Positions 23,058 through 31,655 of a stretch of DNA of 35,844 nucleotides are shown one piece after another. The stretch comes from JBASNZ01 sp049657775 (GTDB lineage: Bacteria > Actinomycetota > Coriobacteriia > Anaerosomatales > Anaerosomataceae), in contig JBASNZ010000088.1 in NCBI GenBank assembly GCA_049657775.1, positions 1-35,844 of the forward strand. Direction: 5' to 3'. A program made the position numbers and the translations under genes. Below the pieces are notes generated by a model. That model ran no database searches and was not told where the DNA came from. It was given only the letters and a program-made list of their open reading frames with translations. Within the stretch, counting starts at the first letter, position 1; the number at the start of each line of letters is the position of its first letter.

Positions 23058-23684
23058 TCATGCCTCCGTGTAGCCCAGCAGTAGCCGGATCGCCATGTGC
23101 GCCTGGTGCGCGGCGGCGGCTGCCACGCGGCTGGCGAACAGCGGGTGGTCTGACGTGTCGGTCACCAGGTCCCCGACCATCCAGAGATCGCCGATGAGGT
23201 GGCGCGTGACGATCTCGTTGGCCGAGCCGTACCCGGCCAGCCCCGATGCCGCCACCACAGGCACGCCCGGCAGTCTATCGCTGCACACCGCGAGGATCAT
23301 CGCCTTGTCACGCGCGGTGTCCACGGCCTCGATCATCAGGTCCACTCCCGCGAAGAGTGCCGCGAGGTTCTTCTCGGTCACGCGTTCGTTGAACACCTCG
23401 AGGCGTGCGTCCGGGGCGATGCGGCGAAGATTCTCCTCGCAGGCCTCGGTCTTGAGTCTGCCGACCTGGTCAGCAAAGTAGAACTGCCGGTTGAGGTTGG
23501 ACTGGTCGACCACATCGAACTCCGCCAGCACGAGGGTGCCGATGCCGGCGCGCAGCAGCATCCAGGCTACATTCGAGCCCAGCCCACCGAGTCCGATGAT
23601 GCCCACACGTGCGCGGCCGAGGCGTTCCCGGAGGCTGGTGTATTCGCTCTCGAGGGGGGTGGGGTCATGCGGCGGGAATGGCAT
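23058..23684 (-). CDS. ThiF-family sulfur-carrier adenylyltransferase (short form)
   Basis: A 208-residue E1-like protein of the short ThiF (family 2) type. It has the nucleotide loop GIIGLGGLGSNVA, the NLNRQFYFADQVGRLKTEA segment and DLMIEAVDTARDKA, but no CxxC zinc pair or rhodanese extension. It should adenylate the C-terminal Gly of a small ubiquitin-like sulfur carrier. The ATG at 23684 is one base after the stop of the MoaD/ThiS gene and is preferred to the longer frame overlapping it. It ends the AOR-MoaD-ThiF set, so its target is probably that carrier, serving pterin dithiolene formation; a thiamine role is possible but no thi gene is near. Confidence 0.87.
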   Translation of the reverse strand: MPFPPHDPTPLESEYTSLRERLGRARVGIIGLGGLGSNVAWMLLRAGIGTLVLAEFDVVDQSNLNRQFYFADQVGRLKTEACEENLRRIAPDARLEVFNERVTEKNLAALFAGVDLMIEAVDTARDKAMILAVCSDRLPGVPVVAASGLAGYGSANEIVTRHLIGDLWMVGDLVTDTSDHPLFASRVAAAAAHQAHMAIRLLLGYTEA

Positions 23685-23685
23685 C

Positions 23686-23937
23686 TCAGCCACCCGCGAC
23701 CGGAGGGAAGACGGCCAGCCGCTCGCCGTCGACAAGAACGTGGTCATCCGCGGCGTGGCGGCCGTTCACGAACACCACGCGCGGCTCGTTCGGAAGTCCC
23801 AAAGAGGAGATGACCTGCCCGATGCTGGTGCCATCGGGCAGGTCGATCGTCCGCTCGTGCGTCGAATCCGTGCTCGCCTCGACCGACTCGGGCAGGTAGC
23901 CCGTGAGCGTCGCGAACAGTGCGAGTCGGATCCGCAT
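23686..23937 (-). CDS. MoaD/ThiS-family sulfur carrier protein
   Basis: An 83-residue beta-grasp protein ending in the diagnostic Gly-Gly (FPPVAGG), which is adenylated and thiocarboxylated to donate sulfur. The opening IRLALFATLTGYLPES and the LPDGTSIGQVISSLGLPNEPRVVFVNGRHA region follow MoaD. It sits between the AOR gene (11 bp upstream) and the ThiF gene (one base downstream), so it most likely provides dithiolene sulfur for the tungsten/molybdenum pterin of the AOR. Unlike general MoaD it lies apart from a moaE gene. Confidence 0.87.
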   Translation of the reverse strand: MRIRLALFATLTGYLPESVEASTDSTHERTIDLPDGTSIGQVISSLGLPNEPRVVFVNGRHAADDHVLVDGERLAVFPPVAGG

Positions 23938-23948
23938 CGTCCTGGCCC

Positions 23949-25739
23949 CTACGCGCCCGGCTGGCTGACGCCCATGAGCTTGGCGGTCTCGGGCACGAAG
24001 TCGAAGACCGCGTCAAGTTCGGCGTCGGGAACGGTGAAGACCACATCGTGCGGCGGCAGCTTCTCCTGGTAGAAGAACGCGGGCAGACGGTCGTCGTCGG
24101 CATCGAATCCGGCGGCGGCGTTGTACAGCCGCTCGAACGTGAGTGTCTCCTTGCCAAGTTCCATCAGCGCGTCGGCGTCCCACTTGAGCCCTGTGTGCGC
24201 CTCCGCCATTTCGAAGATCGCGTTGAAGCCCGCGGGGATGTCGAGCACCGCGAACGCGACGAAGATGCACAGGCCCATCGAGTCGAGCATGCCGGTCGCG
24301 ATCTGCAGGCCCTGAGAGAGCGCTGCCTGGCCCTCGGGCTTCAGTGGATCGACCGTGCCACCGACAGCGAGCACGTTGGACGTGATCGAGTAGCCGGCGG
24401 TGTGGTCCGCGCCCTGGGTTGACGTCGCGTACGTGACCCCGATGCCCTGGATCGGGCGTGGATCGTACGCGGGCAGACCCTGGTGCTTGACCACCGGGAT
24501 GTTCTTCACGCCAAACGCCTTGCCGGTTGCCTCGGCGCCGTCGCCAAGGATGCGACCGAGTTCGGTGCCCTTGCGGACCTCCTCCTCGATGAGCTTGAGA
24601 GCGCCTTTGGCGTCGCCGAACGACAGCTTGCCCGAGTCCATGTACACGGCCAGCGTGACCCCGGCCTCGATGGCATCGATGCCGATATCGCTGCAGGCCC
24701 GGTCAAGCTCGCCGATCTCGTCAAGATCGGCGATGCCGCAGTCTGCGCCGAGGGACCAGGCGTTCTCGTATTCCATACCCTTGGTCTTGTAGTGGCCCTC
24801 CTTGTCGACCCAGTACCGCGAGCACTGGATGACGCAGCCCGTGTGGCACCCGTGCTTGACGTTGCCGCCGCGCTCAAGCGTGACCTCGCGCATCGTCTCA
24901 CCCGAGATTTGGTCGACGTCCTCGAAGCGGCCCGCCGAGAAGTTGCGGGTGGGATAGCCACCCGCCTCGTTGATGATGTTCGCCAGCACGTTGGTGCCGT
25001 AGGTCGGCAAAGCCGTGCCGGTGACCGCGTGCTCCCTAAGTGCCTCGGCAAGCGTCTTGACCGCGGTATTGAACGCGTCGCGATCCGCGTGCTCCAGGTA
25101 GCCGAGACCCTCGTCGACAACGACGATCGCCTTCACGCCCTTTGCGCCCATGACCGCGCCCAGTCCGCCTCTACCGGCGAAGCGGTTGGGGTAACCTTTG
25201 GGGTCGCTGACGGCGATGGCGGCGGAACGCATGCCCATCTCGCCAGCGGGACCGATGGTGATCGTTGCGTACTTCTTGACGTTGCCCATCATGTTGCCGA
25301 TGGCGTCCGACGTAGCGTAGTTGCCCATCCCGGCCCAGGCATCCACTCGCTCGATCTTCACGGAGGCGTCAGGGTTCACAGTGAGCGCGTAACGTGCGCC
25401 AGGATCCGCCGGCGCGCCCTCCAACACGATCGCCGCGATGCCGATCTTGGCGAGCGCGTGTGCGGCCTGACCGCCGGCGTTCGCTTCTTTGAGCCCACCC
25501 GTAAGCGGACTCTTTGCTCCAACGGATAGACGGCCACCGTTGGGGGCGGTGGTCCCACCAAGCAGCCCCGGCGCGAACACGATCTTCGCCTCCGGCCCCA
25601 GCGGGTCCGCCGTGGGCGGAACCTCTGCGAACACGATCGCGTCGGTCAGGGCGCGCCCTCCGTAGCGTGCCCACTTCTCCGGGACAGGCTCGGACGTGAC
25701 GCTCAGATCGGACATGTTGACGCGAAGGATCTTTTTCAT
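23949..25739 (-). CDS. Aldehyde:ferredoxin oxidoreductase-family tungsten/molybdenum enzyme
   Basis: A 596-residue enzyme of the AOR family, close to the usual 600. The N-terminal half has YGGRALTDAI, the TTAPNGGRLSVGAKSPLTGGLKEANAGG pterin loop, and GYPNRFAGRGGLGAVMGAKG. Likely [4Fe-4S] ligands are C298, C302 and C306 (GCHTGCVIQC) with C491 in DSMGLC. AORs oxidise aldehydes to acids, or run in reverse, with ferredoxin as partner and a bis-pterin W or Mo site. Substrate range is not evident. The ATG at 25739 has GAGGAGG upstream and begins MKKILRVNMSD, typical for the family; the longer frame is not used. It heads the minus-strand AOR-MoaD-ThiF operon, divergent from panB. Confidence 0.92.
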   Translation of the reverse strand: MKKILRVNMSDLSVTSEPVPEKWARYGGRALTDAIVFAEVPPTADPLGPEAKIVFAPGLLGGTTAPNGGRLSVGAKSPLTGGLKEANAGGQAAHALAKIGIAAIVLEGAPADPGARYALTVNPDASVKIERVDAWAGMGNYATSDAIGNMMGNVKKYATITIGPAGEMGMRSAAIAVSDPKGYPNRFAGRGGLGAVMGAKGVKAIVVVDEGLGYLEHADRDAFNTAVKTLAEALREHAVTGTALPTYGTNVLANIINEAGGYPTRNFSAGRFEDVDQISGETMREVTLERGGNVKHGCHTGCVIQCSRYWVDKEGHYKTKGMEYENAWSLGADCGIADLDEIGELDRACSDIGIDAIEAGVTLAVYMDSGKLSFGDAKGALKLIEEEVRKGTELGRILGDGAEATGKAFGVKNIPVVKHQGLPAYDPRPIQGIGVTYATSTQGADHTAGYSITSNVLAVGGTVDPLKPEGQAALSQGLQIATGMLDSMGLCIFVAFAVLDIPAGFNAIFEMAEAHTGLKWDADALMELGKETLTFERLYNAAAGFDADDDRLPAFFYQEKLPPHDVVFTVPDAELDAVFDFVPETAKLMGVSQPGA

Positions 25740-25857
25740 ACGCGCCTCCTCGATAGGTCGTGCGTCCTGAATACGCACGAAGCTCCAATCTATAAGTATT
25801 CCCGAATTCAGGCCCGAATGCGATGTGCTCCTGCGGTCTTTGCCCAGGAATCTCCGG

Positions 25858-25866
25858 TGATATACT
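25858..25866 (+). promoter_or_regulatory. Extended -10 promoter for panB
   Basis: TG-A-TATACT is an extended -10 element (25858-25866), with a poor TTTGCC -35 16 bp before the hexamer. It lies in the 196-bp divergent region between the AOR gene and panB, giving a leader of about 60 nt that holds a small CCCCG/CGGGG hairpin with a GACA loop (25896-25909). Confidence 0.5.
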
Positions 25867-25935
25867 GATACGCCCACCCATCAGGGCTGCCTGGACCCCG
25901 GACACGGGGCCGGGACTGCCGGGAAGGAGCATCCC

Positions 25936-26805
25936 ATGAGCGCAGCACAGCAGCGCGTCACCACCTCCACGTTCGCCTCCATGAAGCTCGAGGGCGACCC
26001 CATCGTCATGGTCACGGCGTACGACGAACCGTCGGCACGTCTTGCCCAGGCGGCAGGTGTCGATGCGGTTCTCGTGGGGGACTCGCTCGGCATGACCGTC
26101 CTTGGCTACGACAGCACGCTGCCGGTGACGATGGACGACATGGTGCGGCACACCGCGGCGGTGGCCCGCACCTGCGCGCGCGCGCTCGTGGTCGCAGACA
26201 TGCCCTTCGGCTCGTATCAGGCCTCCGCCGATTCCGCGGTAGCCAATGCGGTTCGCCTCATGGCCGAAGCCGGAGCCGCCGCGGTCAAGCTTGAGGGTGG
26301 CGCGGCGATCGCCCCGCTCGTCGAACGGCTGGTCTCGGCGGGTATCCCGGTCATGGGTCACCTCGGATTGACGCCGCAGTCCGTGAACGTCTTCGGCGGC
26401 TACAAGGTGCAGGGTCGCGACGCGGACTCCGCGCTCCGCCTCGTGGATGACGCTCTCGCGCTCGAAGCCGCGGGCGCGTTCGCCGTGGTGCTTGAGCTGG
26501 TTCCCGCCGAGCTTGCCGCGATCGTGTCCGAGGAGCTCACTATACCCACCATCGGTATCGGTGCCGGGGCGGGCTGCGATGGACAGGTGCAGGTGTTCCA
26601 CGACCTCGTGGGGATGGGTACCTTCACGCCCCGACATGCGCATCGGTTCGCGGATGCCGGAGCACTCATCACACAAGCGCTTGGGGAATACGTTGCCCGC
26701 GTGCGCGCAGGGGCGTTTCCCGGGGAAGACAACCTGACGCATCTCGACGAGGCCGTGTTGGCCCAGGTCGAGACGCTGTTGCCGCTCACTCCGGAGGAGG
26801 ACTAG
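25936..26805 (+). CDS. panB: 3-methyl-2-oxobutanoate hydroxymethyltransferase
   Basis: A 289-residue enzyme making ketopantoate from 2-oxoisovalerate and methylene-tetrahydrofolate, the first committed step to pantothenate. Signatures: MVTAYDEPSARLAQAAG, VLVGDSLGMTVLGYDST (metal ligand D49), VADMPFGSYQ, KLEGG, GHLGLTPQSVN and TIGIGAGAGCDGQVQVFHDLVGM. GGAAGGAG precedes the ATG. It heads the cofactor operon and ends directly before panC. It needs a folate C1 donor, the pathway encoded a few kilobases upstream. Confidence 0.95.
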   Translation: MSAAQQRVTTSTFASMKLEGDPIVMVTAYDEPSARLAQAAGVDAVLVGDSLGMTVLGYDSTLPVTMDDMVRHTAAVARTCARALVVADMPFGSYQASADSAVANAVRLMAEAGAAAVKLEGGAAIAPLVERLVSAGIPVMGHLGLTPQSVNVFGGYKVQGRDADSALRLVDDALALEAAGAFAVVLELVPAELAAIVSEELTIPTIGIGAGAGCDGQVQVFHDLVGMGTFTPRHAHRFADAGALITQALGEYVARVRAGAFPGEDNLTHLDEAVLAQVETLLPLTPEED

Positions 26806-27657
26806 ATGGAGCGGTTGGACTCGAAGGAAGAGGTACGGCAGGCGGTACTCGCCGCCCGTCGCGAGGGCAAGCGCATCGCCCTTGTGCCCACGATGGGCGC
26901 GCTGCACGCGGGTCACCTCTCACTCGTGCAGGCCGCCTGTGCGCGCGCTGACTACGTTGCCGTCTCGATCTTCGTCAACCCGACGCAGTTCGGTCCGGGT
27001 GAGGACTTCGAGGCGTATCCGCGCGATGTGGAACACGATCTGGGACTCCTGCGCGCGGAGGGCGTCGACCTGGTGTTCACGCCCAGTACCGACGCGATGT
27101 ACGCCACCGACGCACAGGTCACCATCGACCCGGGTCCCCTTGGCACGCGCTGGGAAGGGTCGATCCGCCCGGGGCATTTCGTCGGGGTATGCACGGTGGT
27201 CGCCAAGCTCATGGGCATCGTGCAGCCCGACCTGGCGTTCTTTGGCGAGAAGGACTTCCAGCAACTCGTGATCGTCCGCAGGATGATCCGCGACCTGGAC
27301 ATGGCCGTGAAGGTCGTCGGATGCCCGATCGTCCGCGAGCATGACGGCCTTGCGCTCTCCAGCCGCAACGTCTACCTCTCCCCCGAAGAAAGGGCCGCCG
27401 CGACCGTGCTCTACCGCGCGCTTCGCTCGGCCGAGACGCTCGCCCTGGGAGGAGAGCACGACGCGCTCTCGCTTGCCGAGGCCATGCGCACGCTCATCGC
27501 CGATGAGCCACTCGCGTCGCTCGATTACGCGGCGGTCGTGGATCCCGCGACCCTGCAGCCGCTGGAGACCCTCGGCGTACCCGCGCGCGCGATCGTCGCG
27601 GCCAGGGTGGGTGTGACCAGACTCATCGACAATCTGGCATTGGGGAAGCAGGCGTGA
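26806..27657 (+). CDS. panC: Pantothenate synthetase
   Basis: A 283-residue enzyme condensing pantoate and beta-alanine with ATP. Signatures: VPTMGALHAGHLSLV (residues 27-41), SIFVNPTQFGPGEDFEAYPRD, FGEKDFQQLVIVRRM and GLALSSRNVYL. It starts immediately after the panB stop with GGAGGA upstream. Its stop overlaps the nadA GTG. No panD (aspartate decarboxylase) is in this window, so beta-alanine must come from elsewhere. Confidence 0.95.
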   Translation: MERLDSKEEVRQAVLAARREGKRIALVPTMGALHAGHLSLVQAACARADYVAVSIFVNPTQFGPGEDFEAYPRDVEHDLGLLRAEGVDLVFTPSTDAMYATDAQVTIDPGPLGTRWEGSIRPGHFVGVCTVVAKLMGIVQPDLAFFGEKDFQQLVIVRRMIRDLDMAVKVVGCPIVREHDGLALSSRNVYLSPEERAAATVLYRALRSAETLALGGEHDALSLAEAMRTLIADEPLASLDYAAVVDPATLQPLETLGVPARAIVAARVGVTRLIDNLALGKQA

Positions 27658-28577
27658 GCGGCGCGGCCGACATCACCGTCCTCGCCGGCCAGATCCGGGA
27701 GCTTGCCCGCGCGCGCGATGCTGTCATCCTCGCTCACAACTACCAGCGCGCCGAAGTGCAGGACGTCGCCGACTTTGTCGGGGACTCACTCGGACTCTCG
27801 CGTGAGGCCGCCGCGACGAACGCGCCGGCCATCATCTTCGCGGGTGTCCACTTCATGGCCGAAACCGCCAAGATCCTTTCGCCGGACAAGGCGGTCTACC
27901 TGCCCGAGATGGGCGCGGGCTGTCCGATGGCCGACATGATCACGCCCGCGCAGGCGCGAGCGTTCAAGGAGCACCACCCCGGGCTCCCGCTCGTGACGTA
28001 CGTGAACTCATCGGCCGACGTCAAGGCCGAGACCGACATATGCTGCACCTCCGCGAACGCGGTCCAAGTGGTCCGCTCGCTCGGGGTCCCCCGGGTGCTG
28101 TTCGCCCCCGATCGCAACCTCGGAGCGTGGGTGGCGTCACAACTGCCCGACGTCGAGATCATCGCGTGGGATGGCTACTGTCCCACCCACGACCGCGTGA
28201 CCCCCGCGATGGTCCTCGAGGCCATGACCGCGCATCCTGATGCCGAAGTCCTTACGCACCCCGAATGCCGTCCCCAGGTCAACGCGCTTGCCGATGCGGT
28301 GCTCTCCACGAGCGGCATGCTCAGGTACGCGGCCTCTTCGCCCTCCGCTGAGTTCGTGGTGGTCACGGAAGGCGGACTCCTTCACGGTCTGGAGAAGGCT
28401 GCGCCGGGCAAGCGGTTCTATGGCGTGACCCCTTCGATGCTGTGTCCCAACATGAAACTCACGACGCTCGTGAAGGTGCGCGACTGCCTGCGCGACCTCA
28501 CCGGCGAGGTGATCGTACCCGAGGAGACGCGCGTTCGCGCACTCGAGGCCGTCCAGCGTATGGTGGCCCTCGGGTGA
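27654..28577 (+). CDS. nadA: Quinolinate synthase
   Basis: A 307-residue [4Fe-4S] enzyme that condenses iminoaspartate with dihydroxyacetone phosphate to quinolinate. The likely cluster ligands are C90 (MGAGCPMADM), C205 (THPECRPQ) and C264 (MLCPNMK), in the order typical of the family, with ILAHNYQRAEVQDVADFVGDS at the start. The GTG overlaps the panC stop (GTGA), and the stop overlaps the nadB GTG in the same way, so panC-nadA-nadB are tightly coupled. The cluster is oxygen-labile, in keeping with an anaerobic lifestyle. Confidence 0.95.
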   Translation: MSGAADITVLAGQIRELARARDAVILAHNYQRAEVQDVADFVGDSLGLSREAAATNAPAIIFAGVHFMAETAKILSPDKAVYLPEMGAGCPMADMITPAQARAFKEHHPGLPLVTYVNSSADVKAETDICCTSANAVQVVRSLGVPRVLFAPDRNLGAWVASQLPDVEIIAWDGYCPTHDRVTPAMVLEAMTAHPDAEVLTHPECRPQVNALADAVLSTSGMLRYAASSPSAEFVVVTEGGLLHGLEKAAPGKRFYGVTPSMLCPNMKLTTLVKVRDCLRDLTGEVIVPEETRVRALEAVQRMVALG

Positions 28578-30265
28578 AGTGCGAACCGGCCACGCGGAAC
28601 CTGCCAGCCGCCGTTCTCGACCGCTATCTCCTGCCGTTCGACACCGCAGTGCTCTCGCAGCGCAGTTGCGACGTCCTCGTCATCGGAAGCGGGATCGCCG
28701 GCCTCGTGGCCGCGCTCCAGGCCTCGCGATTCGCGCGCGTGCTGCTGGTCACCAAGGGGGAACTGTCCGAGACCAACACCTGGTACGCGCAGGGCGGGAT
28801 CGCCGGCGCGATCGGAGAGGCCGATTCGGTCGAGTTGCACCTTGCCGATACGCTCGTTGTCGGCCAGGGGCTGTGTGAGTCCGACGTCGTTCGTGCGGTC
28901 GTCTCCGAGGCGGCCGACGCGCTCGCGGAGTTGCAGGACCTTGGCGTCGACTTCGACCGCTCGGCGGACGGACGGGTTGCGCTCGCACGCGAAGGAGGGC
29001 ACTCACTTCCGCGCGTGCTGCACTCGGGTGACGCAACCGGTGCCGAGGTTCAAGACACGCTCTCGGGGGTCGTCCGACGCTCTCCCGCGATCGAACTCAT
29101 CGAGAACGCGTTTCTCGTGGACCTGCTCGTTCATGAGGGGCGTTGCACGGGCGCGCTCGTGCTCGAGCGCGGCAGGTCGGAGCCGACAGCGGTGTGGGCG
29201 GGCGCTACGGTGCTGGCCACCGGTGGTTGCGGACAGGTCTACCGCGTCACCACCAATCCGCTCGTTGCCACAGGTGACGGCATCGCTGCAGCGTGGCGAG
29301 CCGGTGCGGAAGTGGCGGACATGGAGTTCGTGCAGTTCCACCCGACCGCGCTCGACAGCGAGTCGAGTCCTAAGTTCCTCATCACAGAGGCACTTCGCGG
29401 CGAGGGCGCCTATCTGCTGGACTGCGAAGAGAAGCGGTTCATGCTGGGGGTACACCCGCTCGCCGAACTCGCGCCGCGCGATGTTGTGAGCCGCGAGATC
29501 GAGAAGGTCATGGCCCGATGTGGCAGGCCCAATGTCTGGCTCGACGCGCGGCACCTTGGCAAGGCGCTGCTTCTCGAGCGCTTCCCGATGATCTGCGAGA
29601 CATGTCTCGAGGCGGGCTTCGACCTCTCGCGCGACCTCATCCCGGTTGCGCCGGCGGCCCATTACATGGTCGGGGGCGTCCTCACCGACATTGACGGCCG
29701 CACAACGCTGCCCGGCCTCTTTGCGTCCGGCGAGGTCATGGCGAGCGGGCTGCACGGTGCGAACCGTCTGGCCAGCAACTCGCTTCTTGAAGGGCTGGTG
29801 TTCTCCAGGCGCATTGCGCGGGCGCTCGAGACCGAGTCGCTTGCGCCCGTCGCGTCTGTCATCACCGGCGCCGCTGAAGGTGATACCACGTGTGGTACCA
29901 GCCTAGCGCGCGCCGCCATCCAGGACCTGATGAGCGCATCGGTCGGCATGACGCGGACGGGCGACGCGCTGCTCGGGGCCTGCTCGGAACTTGACGGACT
30001 GGCGGGGTCACTCGGAGGGCCGGCGGTGGACGCGACCGCGATGGAATCGCGCAACATGGTCACCGTGGCCTCGCTCATCGCGTGCGCGGCATTCGCACGC
30101 GCCGAGAGCCGCGGCACGCACTTCAGGCTCGATCACCCCATGCGCGACGACGAGAACTGGCGCGTGCGGCTGGCCTGGTCTAGAACCGGGACCGCACCGC
30201 GCAGGATCCCGGTATCGCAACCGGCGGAACCGGGCACCCTCGGACAGGAGGGATCCGCGTGGTAG
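28574..30265 (+). CDS. nadB: L-aspartate oxidase
   Basis: A 563-residue FAD enzyme giving iminoaspartate for NadA. The dinucleotide loop is VIGSGIAGLVAALQA (around residues 37-50), followed by NTWYAQGGIAGAIGEADS, the covalent-free FAD family signature HPTALD and FITEALRGEGAYLLD, then APAAHYMVGGVLTD and GANRLASNSLLEGLVFSRRIA. The GTG at 28574 overlaps the nadA stop; the longer upstream frame lies inside nadA and is not used. In an anaerobe, fumarate or a quinone rather than oxygen is the probable electron acceptor. The 3' end overlaps nadC. Confidence 0.94.
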   Translation: MKCEPATRNLPAAVLDRYLLPFDTAVLSQRSCDVLVIGSGIAGLVAALQASRFARVLLVTKGELSETNTWYAQGGIAGAIGEADSVELHLADTLVVGQGLCESDVVRAVVSEAADALAELQDLGVDFDRSADGRVALAREGGHSLPRVLHSGDATGAEVQDTLSGVVRRSPAIELIENAFLVDLLVHEGRCTGALVLERGRSEPTAVWAGATVLATGGCGQVYRVTTNPLVATGDGIAAAWRAGAEVADMEFVQFHPTALDSESSPKFLITEALRGEGAYLLDCEEKRFMLGVHPLAELAPRDVVSREIEKVMARCGRPNVWLDARHLGKALLLERFPMICETCLEAGFDLSRDLIPVAPAAHYMVGGVLTDIDGRTTLPGLFASGEVMASGLHGANRLASNSLLEGLVFSRRIARALETESLAPVASVITGAAEGDTTCGTSLARAAIQDLMSASVGMTRTGDALLGACSELDGLAGSLGGPAVDATAMESRNMVTVASLIACAAFARAESRGTHFRLDHPMRDDENWRVRLAWSRTGTAPRRIPVSQPAEPGTLGQEGSAW

Positions 30266-31167
30266 CGCTTCCCGAGGTCGACGGGATCATCTCACTCGCG
30301 CTGGCCGAGGACTTTGGCGTGCAGCCCGCGCGGTTCCTCACCGATGAGGATCCCTCTCTGCTCGCCCGCGACGTCACGTCGTGGTCCGTGATCCAAGAGA
30401 CGCAGGGCTTCTCGGGCCAGATCGTCGCGCGGACCGGCGGGGTCGTTTGCGGCCTGCCGATCGCCGTGCGTGTGTGGGAGACGCTGGCGCGGGCGGTCGG
30501 CCGGGCCGGAAGCGTCCAGTGCGCGCTGCTCGTCGAGGAAGGCGCACGGGTGACTTCGGGTGACGCGGTCTTGCGGGTCACCGGACCCGCCCGGATCGTT
30601 CTTGCTGGTGAGCGCACCGCGCTCGACTTCGTGATGGTGCTCTCGGGTATCGCGTCAGAGGCCGATAGGTGGCAGAGCGAGGCCGGACCGGGTCTGCGCG
30701 TGCACGACACCCGCAAGACCGTTCCGGGCCTGCGCGCGCTCAGCAAGTACGCGGTGCTCGTCGGCGGTGCGCACAATCACCGGATGGGGCTGTGGGACAT
30801 GGCGCTCATCAAGGACAACCACCTGGCCAGAGCCGGTGGTGTCACCTTCGCGATCGAGGCAGCGCGTCAGGCGAACCCGTCGATCGCAGTCGAAGTCGAG
30901 GTCGAAACGTACGGCCAGGCGATCGAAGCCGCGATGGCGGGGGCCGACTTCATCATGCTCGACAACATGGACGACACGCTCGTGCGCCGCGCGGTTACCG
31001 GGATACGTGCCGAGTCGGCCCGATCCGGGCGCGAATGCACGATCGAGGTCTCGGGAACGGTCACCTTCGATCGGCTCAAGGCGCTCGCCGACACTGGAGC
31101 TGATATGGTCTCTTCAAGCGCGATCGCGCTTGCGCGACCACTCGACTTCGGCTTGGATGAGGGCTGA
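30259..31167 (+). CDS. nadC: Nicotinate-nucleotide pyrophosphorylase (carboxylating)
   Basis: A 302-residue enzyme converting quinolinate and PRPP to nicotinate mononucleotide. Substrate-site motifs: HDTRKTVPGLRALSKYAV (residues 149-166), HNHRMGLWDMALIKDNH (to 188), EVEVETYGQA, MLDNMD and IEVSGTVT near the end. GGAGGGA lies upstream of the GTG, which overlaps the nadB end by seven bases. A few residues in the N-terminal half (LTDEDPSLLARDVTSWSVI) are looser than usual. It completes de novo NAD synthesis with nadA and nadB. Confidence 0.94.
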   Translation: MVALPEVDGIISLALAEDFGVQPARFLTDEDPSLLARDVTSWSVIQETQGFSGQIVARTGGVVCGLPIAVRVWETLARAVGRAGSVQCALLVEEGARVTSGDAVLRVTGPARIVLAGERTALDFVMVLSGIASEADRWQSEAGPGLRVHDTRKTVPGLRALSKYAVLVGGAHNHRMGLWDMALIKDNHLARAGGVTFAIEAARQANPSIAVEVEVETYGQAIEAAMAGADFIMLDNMDDTLVRRAVTGIRAESARSGRECTIEVSGTVTFDRLKALADTGADMVSSSAIALARPLDFGLDEG

Positions 31168-31190
31168 TTCCCATTCGATCGGACCCCGCG

Positions 31191-31655
31191 ATGACGCCCG
31201 AGACCTCCACCGTGCGCGACGCCTACATGCGCTGGCTGCGTACCGAGGGGCTCCTTCTCGCGACGCCGCTCGTGACGGTGGCGGTCGCGCAACTCGCGCT
31301 CAGCTCGGCCAGCGAGTACCCGCCCCCGCCGCTCGGACTGCACAGCATGATGCTTGCGATCGCGGTCGGCGCGGTCGCCTTCGGGCGCGCGCTCAAGCGT
31401 CGCCCCACCCAGGGCGGAACCGGTCACGCGCCGGCAGAGGCGATCGCGCTCGTGCGTAGCACCTCCCGGATGCTCATGCTGGCGGCCATCACGCCAAGCC
31501 TCATCGGTCTTGTGCTGGTGCCGATCACGCGCTCCATCGTCGACCTGTACATCATGCTTGCACTCACGCTCCTCGGCCTCATCACGCTCTTCCCGCGGTA
31601 CGTTCAGTGGGAGAGCTGGTATGCATCACTCACCGCTGCGGTTCCCGAGCGATGA
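31191..31655 (+). CDS. Four-helix membrane protein, unknown function
   Basis: A 154-residue protein with four predicted hydrophobic helices (about residues 20-38, 47-64, 92-108 and 115-133), short loops and a Pro-rich stretch YPPPPLG in the first loop. No motif tells its function. It follows nadC by 23 bp with no strong ribosome site, and its stop overlaps the start of the DedA gene (ATGA), so it is probably made with that membrane protein. Confidence 0.7.
   Translation: MTPETSTVRDAYMRWLRTEGLLLATPLVTVAVAQLALSSASEYPPPPLGLHSMMLAIAVGAVAFGRALKRRPTQGGTGHAPAEAIALVRSTSRMLMLAAITPSLIGLVLVPITRSIVDLYIMLALTLLGLITLFPRYVQWESWYASLTAAVPER

Noticed and set aside
25369..26916. Long minus-strand frame across the AOR start and panB.
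   Set aside because: It overlaps two sure genes and the promoter region in a wrong frame, and the protein is rich in Arg/His/Gly with no domain.
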